From Clostridiales bacterium UBA6388 (GTDB taxonomy: Bacteria; Bacillota; Clostridia; Oscillospirales; Oscillospiraceae), in contig DJQK01000025.1 of assembly GCA_002437575.1 (NCBI GenBank), positions 24,184 through 31,445 on the forward strand: a stretch of 7,262 nucleotides of DNA, read 5' to 3'. Below the pieces are notes generated by a model, which had not been told where the DNA came from, did no database searches, and saw nothing but the letters and a program-made list of their open reading frames with translations. This document shows positions 1-6,107 of this stretch, in pieces. The stretch's first letter is position 1, and each line of letters starts with the position of its first letter. The position numbers and the translations under genes are program-made.

Positions 1-39
1 ACAACCGCTGATTGAATCAGAGTTTCCCTTGATTTCAAC

Positions 40-75
40 AAAAAATCGCAGGAGCACAAGGCGTGTTCCTGCGAT
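40..75 (-). terminator. Intrinsic terminator downstream of galM
   Basis: Read on the minus strand, a 13-bp stem (arms 63-75 and 45-57, one G.T wobble, 5-nt loop at 58-62) is followed directly by a run of six T (complement of 40-45). It starts 5 nt after the galM stop codon. On the plus strand the hairpin is also followed by a T-rich stretch (cgttttt), so it may work in both directions. Positions 1-39 hold nothing I can assign. Confidence 0.9.
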
Positions 76-80
76 CGTTT

Positions 81-1115
81 TTATTCGTGCGAGAATGCGT
101 AGATCGTTTCCTCGTGGTACTTCTCTCCGGCCTTTAAGATGGGCTTGCGGAAGGCCGCGCACTGCATGGCGTTGGGATAGAACTGCGTCTCCAGACAGAC
201 AGCCCCGCGGTTTTCATAGAGCTTGCCGCCCTTTCCCTTCCATGGGCCCAAAAAGTTTGCCGTGTAGAGCTGCATTCCGGGCATGGTGGTGAACGTTTTC
301 ATCGTGATGCCCGTTTTTTCGCTGCGAAGCACCGCCGCCTCCACAAGCTCGCCGGTATCGGGCAGGCAGAAATTGTGATCGTAGCCGCCGCAGTTTTTGA
401 GCTGGATATCGTCCATGCCGATGTCGCGTCCGATCTCTTTCGGCGTGCGGAAATCAAAGGGCGTGCCGGCAACATCGAGGAGATTTCCGTCCGGCATACA
501 CTGATCGCTGTTTTCGGTAAATTGACTGGCGCCTATTTGCAGGGTATGGTGCAGCACCGTGCCGCCGCCGCTTAAGTTAAAATACGTGTGGTTCGTAAGA
601 TCGCAGAGCGTGTCCTGATCGCTCACGGCGTCGTAGATGATCGAGATCGCGCCGTCTTTGACAAGATACGTCACGCTGACGTGTAAATTCCCGGGGAAGC
701 CCTCTTCTCCATCCGGAGAAAGCCGCGAGAACTTCACACCGTCCGGCACGATTTCCGCGTCCCAGACATATTTGTCAAAGCCGCGTTTTCCGCCGTGGAG
801 CGTGTTTTCTCCGTCGTTTTTGTAAAGCGTATAGTGCCTGCCGTTTAAGTCGAACGCACCGCCGCCGAGCCGGTTCGCGACCCGCCCCACCGTCGCGCCG
901 AGAAAGCCGTCGTGCGTCTCGTAGCCTTCAACGGTGTCGTAGCCGAGCGCCGCATCGACAAGAAGACCGTCCTTATCCGGAACCAAAATCTCCTGTACCG
1001 TCGCGCCGTAGTCGAGAACGCTGAGCGTGAGCGCCTGCGTGACGATCTCAAAGCGTGTGACCGCCTGGCCCAGCTTTGTTTTTCCAAAGGGAATTTTTCT
1101 GACAACTGCCGCCAT
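81..1115 (-). CDS. galM: Galactose mutarotase (aldose 1-epimerase)
   Basis: Cytoplasmic enzyme that interconverts the alpha and beta anomers of D-galactose (and glucose), feeding galactokinase in the Leloir pathway. The 344-residue product has the usual length for the family and no signal peptide. The expected motifs occur in order: GRVANR (77-82), NDGENTLHGG with H107, LTNHTYFNL with H176, GGYDHNF with D246, TTMPGMQLYT (276-285) and CLETQFYPNA with E309. By comparison with characterised GalM proteins, H176 and E309 are the catalytic acid/base pair and H107 and D246 bind sugar. The ATG at 1115 is preceded by GGGAGG at an 8-nt spacing, which supports this start. It lies downstream of the LysR gene on the same strand but has its own perfect promoter (1148-1176) and its own terminator (40-75), so it is probably expressed independently. 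No galK or galT is visible in the window. The frame is intact. Confidence 0.96.
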   Translation of the reverse strand: MAAVVRKIPFGKTKLGQAVTRFEIVTQALTLSVLDYGATVQEILVPDKDGLLVDAALGYDTVEGYETHDGFLGATVGRVANRLGGGAFDLNGRHYTLYKNDGENTLHGGKRGFDKYVWDAEIVPDGVKFSRLSPDGEEGFPGNLHVSVTYLVKDGAISIIYDAVSDQDTLCDLTNHTYFNLSGGGTVLHHTLQIGASQFTENSDQCMPDGNLLDVAGTPFDFRTPKEIGRDIGMDDIQLKNCGGYDHNFCLPDTGELVEAAVLRSEKTGITMKTFTTMPGMQLYTANFLGPWKGKGGKLYENRGAVCLETQFYPNAMQCAAFRKPILKAGEKYHEETIYAFSHE

Positions 1116-1147
1116 AAAAAGCGCCTCCCATTTTTTCTTCTCTTCGC

Positions 1148-1176
1148 ATTATAGTCTCACCGGGCAAGCTTGTCAA
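1148..1176 (-). promoter_or_regulatory. Perfect sigma-A promoter of galM
   Basis: On the minus strand, TTGACA (1176-1171) and TATAAT (1153-1148) are separated by exactly 17 nt. Both hexamers match the vegetative consensus. Transcription would start near 1141, giving a leader of about 26 nt before the galM ATG that includes its GGGAGG site. The -35 box begins 8 nt after the LysR stop codon. No hairpin terminator separates the two genes, so some read-through from the regulator is also likely. Confidence 0.88.
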
Positions 1177-1184
1177 TCGGCGAG

Positions 1185-2057
1185 TCAACGCGCGGCCGCC
1201 GCTTTTTCGAGCAGAAAGTCCGCAAATTTCCGCGCCGCAACGGGAAGCGTGTCCCAGTTTTTCCATGCCAGCGCCACGGGCCGGGTCGGCGCGTTTTGCA
1301 GCGGCACCAGCGCCACCATGTCCTCAAAGCCCCGCGCCACGCGCTCATAGAGAAGCGAGTTCCCAAGCCCATGCTGCACCATCGACAAGATCGTGTAATC
1401 GTCGTAGACCAGATACCGCACGTCCGGCGTCAAGCCCTCCGCCTGAAAGGCCCGCAGCGCGACACTGAACGCGCCCTCGTCCAGAAGCAAAAACGGCTCG
1501 TTAGTCAGATCCCGCAGCGAAATTTCTTTCCTTCCCGCCAGCGCGTGATGTTTTGGCAGCACCGCGACCATCCGGTCTTCGTAGAGAAGCCTTCTCTCCT
1601 GCGGCTGCTGCGCGTCGAGATTCGTAAAGCCGAGGTCGATCCTGCCGTCCGCGAGCCACTGGGCGATCTCGTCGTATTCTCCCTGCCGCATGGTAAAGCG
1701 CACGCCGGGAAAGCGTGCGGCAAAGGCCTGGATGCGCGGCGGGAGGAAGGTCCGGCTGACGCTCGTGAACGTGCCGAGGCGGATTTCGCTCGTTTGCAGA
1801 TTCGAGAGCTCTTCCTTCCTTCGCTCCAGCCCCGCCTCTGCCGCGGCGATCTGCTGCAAAAACGGAAGATACGACGCGCCGTCGATGGTGAGCGTCAAGC
1901 GGTGCCTCGTGCGGTCGACCAGCGTCGCTCCAAGCTCCTGTTCTAAACTCCGCACGGCCTGACTCACCGCGCTCTGGGAATAGTTGAGCTTGACCGCCGC
2001 CTGCGTGAAGCTGCCGCATTCGACGACGGTGCAGAAGATCGTGTATCTGGAGAGCAA
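1185..2057 (-). CDS. LysR-family transcriptional regulator, probable regulator of azlCD
   Basis: A DNA-binding regulator of about 290 residues, the usual LysR length. The N-terminal winged helix-turn-helix (about residues 1-60) carries the classic pattern: YTIFCTVVECGSFTQAA, then SQSAVSQAVRSLEQELG, then LVDRTRHRLTLTIDG. A linker helix (about 62-88) leads into the effector-binding domain, which starts at about residue 91 (EIRLGTFTSVSRTFLPP) and includes IDLGFTNLD and a DYTILSMVQHGLG segment. I start it at the TTG at 2057 because AGAAGG lies 8 nt upstream. The longer in-frame GTG at 2066 would overlap that same AGAAGG, leaving it without a usable site. The gene is divergent from azlC, the typical arrangement for a LysR protein controlling its neighbour. 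Its own promoter is a perfect consensus. The effector is unknown; an amino acid exported by AzlCD is a reasonable guess. Control of galM downstream cannot be excluded. Confidence 0.92.
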   Translation of the reverse strand: MLSRYTIFCTVVECGSFTQAAVKLNYSQSAVSQAVRSLEQELGATLVDRTRHRLTLTIDGASYLPFLQQIAAAEAGLERRKEELSNLQTSEIRLGTFTSVSRTFLPPRIQAFAARFPGVRFTMRQGEYDEIAQWLADGRIDLGFTNLDAQQPQERRLLYEDRMVAVLPKHHALAGRKEISLRDLTNEPFLLLDEGAFSVALRAFQAEGLTPDVRYLVYDDYTILSMVQHGLGNSLLYERVARGFEDMVALVPLQNAPTRPVALAWKNWDTLPVAARKFADFLLEKAAAAR

Positions 2058-2065
2058 AATTATCA

Positions 2066-2071
2066 CCTTCT
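2066..2071 (-). promoter_or_regulatory. Ribosome binding site that sets the LysR start
   Basis: AGAAGG on the minus strand, with 8 nt to the TTG at 2057. It overlaps the alternative GTG start at 2066-2064, so it can serve only the TTG. The protein would then begin MLSRYTIF, a normal LysR N-terminus, without three extra residues. Confidence 0.7.
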
Positions 2072-2082
2072 CTTATGATTAT

Positions 2083-2111
2083 ATTATAATTATTCGCTTT
2101 TCTTATGTCAA
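2083..2111 (-). promoter_or_regulatory. Perfect sigma-A promoter of the LysR gene
   Basis: On the minus strand, TTGACA (2111-2106) and TATAAT (2088-2083) are 17 nt apart, both full consensus. The predicted start near 2076 gives a leader of under 20 nt. The -35 box sits only 10 bp from the -10 box of the divergent azlC promoter (2121-2126), so two polymerases could not occupy the region freely at the same time. Confidence 0.87.
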
Positions 2112-2126
2112 GGGGCGCAGTATAAT
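2098..2126 (+). promoter_or_regulatory. Probable azlCD promoter with weak -35 element
   Basis: TATAAT at 2121-2126 is a full -10 match in the gap before azlC. At a 17-nt spacing the -35 position holds only TTTTCT (2098-2103), and there is no TG extension upstream of the -10 box. A good -10 with a poor -35 is typical of promoters that need an activator, which fits the divergent LysR gene. Transcription would begin near 2133 and leave a leader of about 26 nt. Confidence 0.6.
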
Positions 2127-2158
2127 AGCGTTGTAAAAAGAGAGAAGGACAATGCAGC

Positions 2159-2896
2159 ATGAACAGAAGGAAGTTTTTTGAGGGTCTGCGCGACGGCGTC
2201 CCGATCGCGCTCGGGTATCTGGCCGTCAGCTTCGGCATCGGCATTACGTGCAGCGGCGCCGGCATCACACCGGTGCAGAGCTTTCTCATGAGTTTATTGA
2301 ACAACGCGTCCGCGGGCGAGTACGGCGGCATCACGGTCATCACGGAAAACTCCGGCGTGTGGATGATGATCCTCATGACGCTCATCATCAACGCCCGGTA
2401 TCTTCTTATGAGCTGCGCTTTGAGCCAGAAGCTTTCACCCGACACGCCGCTTTGCTTCCGGCTTCTCATCGGCTTTGACGTGACGGACGAGCTGTTCGGC
2501 ATCGCCATTGCGCAGGAGGGCTTTTTGAACGTCTGGTATTTTGTCGGCGCAATGTGCGCGGCGCTTCCGGGCTGGAGCGTGGGCACGCTTCTGGGCGCTT
2601 TGGCCGGTAGTTTACTCCCCGCGTGGGCGGTAAGCGGCTTTTCGGTCATGCTATACGGAATGTTCCTCGCGATCATCATACCCGAGGGAAGGAAAAACGG
2701 CGTCGTGCTGGGCTGCATCATCGGAAGCTTTGCCCTGAGCTTACTTGCCTACGAGCTTCTTCCGATGCTCTCCGAGGCCATGCGCATTCTGCTTCTGACA
2801 ATCATCATTTCCGCAGGCGCGGCAATTTTGTTCCCACGCAAAGCGCCCGACGCGGAATGTGAAGCGGCCGCGCAAAAGGAGGCACGAACGGTATGA
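2159..2896 (+). CDS. azlC: AzlC-family branched-chain amino acid exporter, large subunit
   Basis: Predicted integral membrane protein of 245 residues, the normal AzlC length (about 230-250). In Bacillus subtilis, azlC with azlD gives resistance to 4-azaleucine, and related pairs export branched-chain amino acids (BrnFE) or other amino acids. Family features are visible: an N-terminal GLRDGVPIALGYLAVSFGIG segment (9-28), LIINARYLLMSCALSQKL (75-92), and GFDVTDELFGIA (105-116), the last matching the 'TDE' signature of the family. Hydrophobic segments lie at about 15-35, 66-87, 124-148, 152-174, 182-200 and 206-225. A short charged tail follows. AGAAGGA lies 9 nt before the ATG at 2159. The stop codon overlaps the azlD start (ATGA), so the two are translationally coupled. 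Substrate specificity cannot be read from the sequence. Confidence 0.92.
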   Translation: MNRRKFFEGLRDGVPIALGYLAVSFGIGITCSGAGITPVQSFLMSLLNNASAGEYGGITVITENSGVWMMILMTLIINARYLLMSCALSQKLSPDTPLCFRLLIGFDVTDELFGIAIAQEGFLNVWYFVGAMCAALPGWSVGTLLGALAGSLLPAWAVSGFSVMLYGMFLAIIIPEGRKNGVVLGCIIGSFALSLLAYELLPMLSEAMRILLLTIIISAGAAILFPRKAPDAECEAAAQKEARTV

Positions 2897-3192
2897 GCAC
2901 CTATGGGTATATCGCCATCATGGCTCTGACGACCTACGTCATCCGCGTGCTTCCCCTGACGCTCATCCGAAAGCCCATCAAAAGCGTCTTCCTGCGCTCG
3001 TTTTTATACTATGTCCCCTATGTGACGCTCGCCGTCATGACCTTCCCCGCCATCGTCACCGCGACGGGCTCTCCGATCGCCGGTGCGTGCGCGATGGTCG
3101 TGGGCATCGCCGCGGCGTGGCTCGGGCTGGGACTTCTGCCGGTGTCGCTTCTTTGCTGCGGCACGGTCCTGATTCTGCAATTTATCTTATAA
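2893..3192 (+). CDS. azlD: AzlD-family branched-chain amino acid exporter, small subunit
   Basis: A 99-residue membrane protein that partners AzlC in the exporter. The length and layout fit AzlD: four hydrophobic segments at about 4-22, 36-56, 62-80 and 81-98, with the family-typical TTYVIRVLPL (13-22) and FLYYVPYVTLAVMTFPAI (37-54). The ATG lies inside the end of azlC with a 4-nt overlap. AAAGGAGG at 2876-2883, within the azlC coding sequence, provides a strong ribosome binding site 9 nt upstream. A strong terminator follows about 30 nt after the stop, so the operon contains only these two genes. Confidence 0.92.
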   Translation: MSTYGYIAIMALTTYVIRVLPLTLIRKPIKSVFLRSFLYYVPYVTLAVMTFPAIVTATGSPIAGACAMVVGIAAAWLGLGLLPVSLLCCGTVLILQFIL

Positions 3193-3219
3193 TATATCCT
3201 GCATAGAATGGAACAACTG

Positions 3220-3275
3220 CAAGCAGCGCACCGCATGACCCCCCTTATGCGGTGCGCTGCTTGGTTTTCCTTTTT
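3220..3275 (+). terminator. Intrinsic terminator of azlCD
   Basis: A 17-bp perfect inverted repeat (arms 3220-3236 and 3247-3263, 10-nt loop) is followed on the plus strand by ggttttccttttt, a T-rich tail running to 3275. It lies between convergent genes. On the minus strand the hairpin has no T-run after it, so it would be at best a weak terminator for the binding-protein gene ending at 3275. Confidence 0.9.
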
Positions 3276-4663
3276 CAGCCATATTGCTCGGTCATGTAGA
3301 GGCTGACGCTTGACTGGATATTCCGCGCGGCGTCCTCCGGCGTGATGTCCCCTACAAACATGGGCGCAGTCTCGCGGGTGATGATGTCCGTGATGTTTTC
3401 GTCGCGAAAGCCCATCGCGGGACAGGCCTGCGCAACGGCGATATATGCGTCCACGTCTTCCTCTGTCGCAGTCGTGTATTTGCCGCCCTCGTCATTTTTC
3501 TTCGCGACCTGTTCGCGCATCAAGGGCTCGTAGACCGGAGTGCCATAGTAGTCATAGAGAGAAACGGTTTCGCGCATAACAGCGAATTTGATAAATTCCC
3601 AACAGCCTTCTGCGCAGGCGGTGGAAGAAAACGCGCCGATCGCGCCGTAAAGCGCAGCGCTCGAACCGACGCTTCCGTCAACCGTCGGCCAGCCGATGTA
3701 GGAAAGCTGCCTGCCGCCGCGTATGCGGTCAAACGAAATGTCATCCGGTGCATAAAGCTTTGCCGCGCTGCATTGCAGCTCTCCCGATTCCAGCCGCTGC
3801 GGAACCGGCGTTCCGGCATAGTCGAGCGCCTCGTACTGCCCGCAGGAAAGCGCCCCCTTCAGGATCCCGATGAATTCCTCGTTGTAAAAGTCGCACGACG
3901 CATTCTTTAGGTCCAGCGCTTTTTTGAGATACTGCCCGCCCATCTGCGTCAAAAATTCTTCCTGCGACATGAAATAGATCATCTGCTGGTCGCCGCGAAG
4001 GCTTTGCTCGACTGCAAGATAGTCCGCGATCGTCCAGCCCTTATGTGCCGCATAAAAATCCTGTGAGCACATGAGCGTTTCCACAACGAACTGCTTTGCC
4101 AGAATGTAAAGCCCGCCGTATTCATGAAGCGCGTTCCAGCACAGAAAATCTTCGCCGGAAATATCCTCGTCCTGCGCGACATATGGGTCCAAGTCCAAAA
4201 GCATCCCCTTGCCGAGGCAGGTCAGCGGCGAAAGCTGGTCAAACACGAGAAGATCCGGCAGCTTGCCGACGATGAGGTCGGTGTGCAGCCGCGTCTTCGC
4301 GTCCTCAATATCGGCCCGCAGGCGGTCGATAGCGTCCTTATCTATGCTTACACCGTCATAGTCTCCCGCATAATAGTCGCGCAGCTCTACGATATAGCCG
4401 TCACTCTGGGCGTTAAACTGCGCAGCGAGGGTATCCCAGCCGTAGTCGTTCAGCCGGATGCCCGCGAGTATGAGCTTTTTCTTTCCCGTTGCTTCGTCGA
4501 TGACAGGCTCGGCACTTTTTTCCGTCTCCTGCGCTGCGGCCGCCGTCTTCTGCGGTGCGGAGGCAGTTTCCTGCCGTGCTTCTTCCTGCGCAGGTTTACC
4601 GGACGAGCAGGCGCTCAGGCACACGGCCAGCAGCAAAAGAACTGCAAGCAGCCTTCGTCTCAT
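3275..4663 (-). CDS. Extracellular solute-binding-protein-like lipoprotein
   Basis: A 462-residue secreted lipoprotein. It has a positively charged start (MRRR), a hydrophobic core at residues 5-16 and a lipobox LSAC with C19 as the lipidated residue. An Ala/Glu/Gln-rich linker (about 20-60) leads to the folded part. That part resembles family 1 (sugar- or peptide-type) ABC solute-binding proteins: KLILAGIRLNDYGWDTLAAQFN (63-84), LPDLLVFDQLSPL (135-147), GKGMLLDLDPYV (151-162), YIGWPTVDGS (322-331) and CWEFIKFAV (354-362). The start is the ATG at 4663, because AAAGGAGG (4671-4678) lies 7 nt upstream and the signal peptide begins there; the frame is open to 4825 but that extension has no support. 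No ABC permease or ATPase gene adjoins it, so it is either an orphan receptor or works with a transporter encoded elsewhere. The ligand is unknown. Confidence 0.85.
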   Translation of the reverse strand: MRRRLLAVLLLLAVCLSACSSGKPAQEEARQETASAPQKTAAAAQETEKSAEPVIDEATGKKKLILAGIRLNDYGWDTLAAQFNAQSDGYIVELRDYYAGDYDGVSIDKDAIDRLRADIEDAKTRLHTDLIVGKLPDLLVFDQLSPLTCLGKGMLLDLDPYVAQDEDISGEDFLCWNALHEYGGLYILAKQFVVETLMCSQDFYAAHKGWTIADYLAVEQSLRGDQQMIYFMSQEEFLTQMGGQYLKKALDLKNASCDFYNEEFIGILKGALSCGQYEALDYAGTPVPQRLESGELQCSAAKLYAPDDISFDRIRGGRQLSYIGWPTVDGSVGSSAALYGAIGAFSSTACAEGCWEFIKFAVMRETVSLYDYYGTPVYEPLMREQVAKKNDEGGKYTTATEEDVDAYIAVAQACPAMGFRDENITDIITRETAPMFVGDITPEDAARNIQSSVSLYMTEQYG

Positions 4664-4691
4664 AGGGTCTCCTCCTTTGATCGTTTTTTTC

Positions 4692-4741
4692 AGTATAGCA
4701 CAAAAGCCGCACCGCTTCGCACGCAAAAATTTTAAATTTTC
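4692..4741 (-). promoter_or_regulatory. Probable promoter of the solute-binding-protein gene
   Basis: On the minus strand, TGCTATACT (4700-4692) is an extended -10 element (TGn plus TATACT). The -35 position at 17 nt is poor (GCGAAG at 4720-4715). Just upstream lies an A/T-rich tract (about 4725-4741, AAAATTTAAAATTTTT) that could act as an UP element. It lies between the terminator of the upstream unit and the strong AAAGGAGG site, so this gene is probably transcribed on its own. Confidence 0.55.
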
Positions 4742-4752
4742 CTGAAGACCGC

Positions 4753-4789
4753 AAAAAAGCAGCTCGTGCGATACGGACTGCTCTTTTTT
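4753..4789 (-). terminator. Intrinsic terminator of the lipoprotein unit
   Basis: Read on the minus strand: AAAAAAGAGCAG, an imperfect stem with CGT/ACG near the loop, then CTGCTTTTTT. The A-run and T-run extend the stem and the T-run supplies the tail. It overlaps the TAA of the 79-residue gene (4788-4790). It resembles a bidirectional terminator and separates the unknown lipoprotein unit from the solute-binding-protein gene. Confidence 0.72.
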
Positions 4790-5027
4790 ATTCCGCCTGA
4801 TACACGAGCGTGCCGGTGGACGCATCCCAGAGAAAGTTCAGCGTCGTCTCGCCGTTTCCCGAGTCGAGCGTCAGCTGGAATTCGCTTTCGCCGTCGCCGT
4901 TGCGGTCCTCAAAGCCCGCCGAGACGAACGCGTCGTGCGCGCCTTCGATCTTCTCGGGGTATTCGGCGGAGGCATAGACGCTCTGCGCCTCGTCGTTGAG
5001 ATATAAGACCGTCTCGCTGCCGGTCAC
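4788..5027 (-). CDS. Small protein with Asp-rich loop domain, possible gene remnant
   Basis: Open frame of 79 residues starting with GTG, 13 nt after the stop of the upstream lipoprotein gene. The sequence reads like a real domain: YPEKIEG (23-29), then FEDRNGDGESEFQLTL with a DxNxDG loop similar to EF-hand or FG-GAP-type calcium-binding loops, then LNFLWDASTGTLVYQ. The combination of an Asp-rich loop followed by a W-D-x-x-x-G-x-x-x-Y strand recurs at the C-termini of uncharacterised Firmicute secreted proteins (from memory, not searched). It lacks a signal peptide and any strong ribosome binding site, and the frame closes at a stop about 50 nt upstream of the GTG. It is acidic and its codon use resembles the neighbours. 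It may be a small protein translated by coupling to the gene above, or the surviving C-terminal end of a longer lipoprotein whose front is lost. Confidence 0.5.
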   Translation of the reverse strand: MTGSETVLYLNDEAQSVYASAEYPEKIEGAHDAFVSAGFEDRNGDGESEFQLTLDSGNGETTLNFLWDASTGTLVYQAE

Positions 5028-5040
5028 ATTGCCTAGTCTT

Positions 5041-6096
5041 CTATGGCAGCGGCGCAGATAACTCGATGTTCTGTCCTGCCTCGTTCGTCAGATAGAAGGT
5101 CGCGCCGCCGTCATGGAAAAGCGTCCACGGGCTGTTTTTCAGGAAGTCTTCTGCCTGCGTTTCGTCCGCGCGCAATTCCTTCAAGAGCGGCCAGAGCGCG
5201 TTTTTGAGATCGTAGGCCAGATACACATCGTCGAGCCTCTCCACGGGGTACGGCCCATCCCATGGGATAAAATCGTATGTATAGAGGCTCGAAGCAAGAA
5301 AGCCGCGCAGAAGGTTTTCTTCCTCTGAAGCAATCACACTCTCGTCGAAGTCTACGCCGCAAAGCGCCCGATAGAGTTCATCATTTACCCCTTCCGGCAC
5401 ATCCCCGGCGTTCCGGACAAGCGCCCCGCTCGTCTGGCTGCACGCATAAAAGAGCTCTCCGCCGCGTTCCGGGTCGAGCGCCATGAGCGCCAGCTTCCCG
5501 TCCTGCGCCAGACTCACACGCCAGCCGGTGTCGGAGGCGTGATCCTCCGACAGGCGCTCGTATTTTTCCTCGATGCGCGTGCGCTCTTCCTCGGGCGCAC
5601 CCGCCGCACACGGAGCGAAGTATAAAAGATCCAGCACGAGGCTTTCTCCGATGGGGCTGGCCTGGTCCATGCCCGGCTCCCAATAGAGCGCGTCTGTGCA
5701 GGAAAAATTCCCCGCGTGGCTTTCTTCGTCAACCTTCCAGAATTGCAGCGCAAAACCGCCTTCTCTCGTGTCGATCAGCCAGAACGTGTCCGCAGTGTAC
5801 TGCACGGAAAGCGCCTGCCGGAAGGCTTCCATCGCGGTGGAAAACTCCTCCGACGGTGCGTCCGCTTTGATGCCGAGTTCGCGCAAATGCCAGCGCGTGC
5901 TGTCTTCCGTCAAACACGTGCAAACCGTCGCGGAAAAAAGGCGCGTATCGAGCGTCTTTCGCTCCTGCTCCGTACTGGCGGTCTCCTGCATCGGCGGCTC
6001 GGGGAGCGTGATTTCGGCCTGTGTCTTTTTTTCCTGACAGCCGGTGAGCAGCAAAAAAGCCATTAACGCAAAAATGATTTGATACGCTCTTTTCAT
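5041..6096 (-). CDS. Uncharacterised lipoprotein
   Basis: A 351-residue protein with a clear lipoprotein signal: MKRAY, hydrophobic core IIFALMAFLLL and lipobox LTGC with C20. A short Thr/Glu/Pro-rich linker (about 21-45) follows. I recognise no family in the remainder, which is acidic and rich in aromatic residues, for example TFWLIDTREGGFALQFWKV, SSLYTYDFIPWDGPYPVE, and a C-terminal GGATFYLTNEAGQNIEL that looks like a small beta-rich end. I chose the ATG at 6096 because GAGGAAG lies just upstream and the signal peptide then has normal length. An alternative ATG at 6111 adds MRKRT and overlaps the stop of the upstream gene (ATGA), which would couple translation. Either way it is co-transcribed with that gene. 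It is probably attached to the outer face of the membrane; no function can be assigned. Confidence 0.85.
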   Translation of the reverse strand: MKRAYQIIFALMAFLLLTGCQEKKTQAEITLPEPPMQETASTEQERKTLDTRLFSATVCTCLTEDSTRWHLRELGIKADAPSEEFSTAMEAFRQALSVQYTADTFWLIDTREGGFALQFWKVDEESHAGNFSCTDALYWEPGMDQASPIGESLVLDLLYFAPCAAGAPEEERTRIEEKYERLSEDHASDTGWRVSLAQDGKLALMALDPERGGELFYACSQTSGALVRNAGDVPEGVNDELYRALCGVDFDESVIASEEENLLRGFLASSLYTYDFIPWDGPYPVERLDDVYLAYDLKNALWPLLKELRADETQAEDFLKNSPWTLFHDGGATFYLTNEAGQNIELSAPLP

Positions 6097-6107
6097 GGTT
6101 CTCTTCC

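Noticed and set aside
1170..1946. Long plus-strand open frame (258 codons) opposite the LysR gene
   Set aside because: It lies wholly antisense to a clear LysR gene, is rich in Arg/His/Gln/Pro as expected from GC-rich antisense codons, and shows no domain.
2152..2181. Nine-codon leader-like frame (ATG at 2152) overlapping the azlC start
   Set aside because: The AGAAGGA at 2143-2149 is only 2 nt from this ATG but 9 nt from the azlC ATG. There is no run of branched-chain codons or attenuator hairpin, so it is probably chance.
1501..2721. Long minus-strand open frame (406 codons) spanning the divergent region and antisense to azlC
   Set aside because: It overlaps azlC antisense and the LysR gene in another frame, crosses both promoters, and has low-complexity shadow composition.
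3220..3263. 17-bp perfect inverted repeat considered as a mobile-element end or recombination site
   Set aside because: Its position between convergent genes and the T-rich tail make it a standard intrinsic terminator; there is no transposase or target duplication.
4124..4735. Plus-strand open frame (203 codons) opposite the solute-binding-protein gene
   Set aside because: It is antisense to the well-supported lipoprotein gene and has no ribosome binding site or recognisable domain.
4664..4825. 54-codon N-terminal extension of the solute-binding-protein gene
   Set aside because: It would place the signal peptide and lipobox internally, run through the upstream terminator and promoter, and ignore the strong AAAGGAGG in front of the ATG at 4663.
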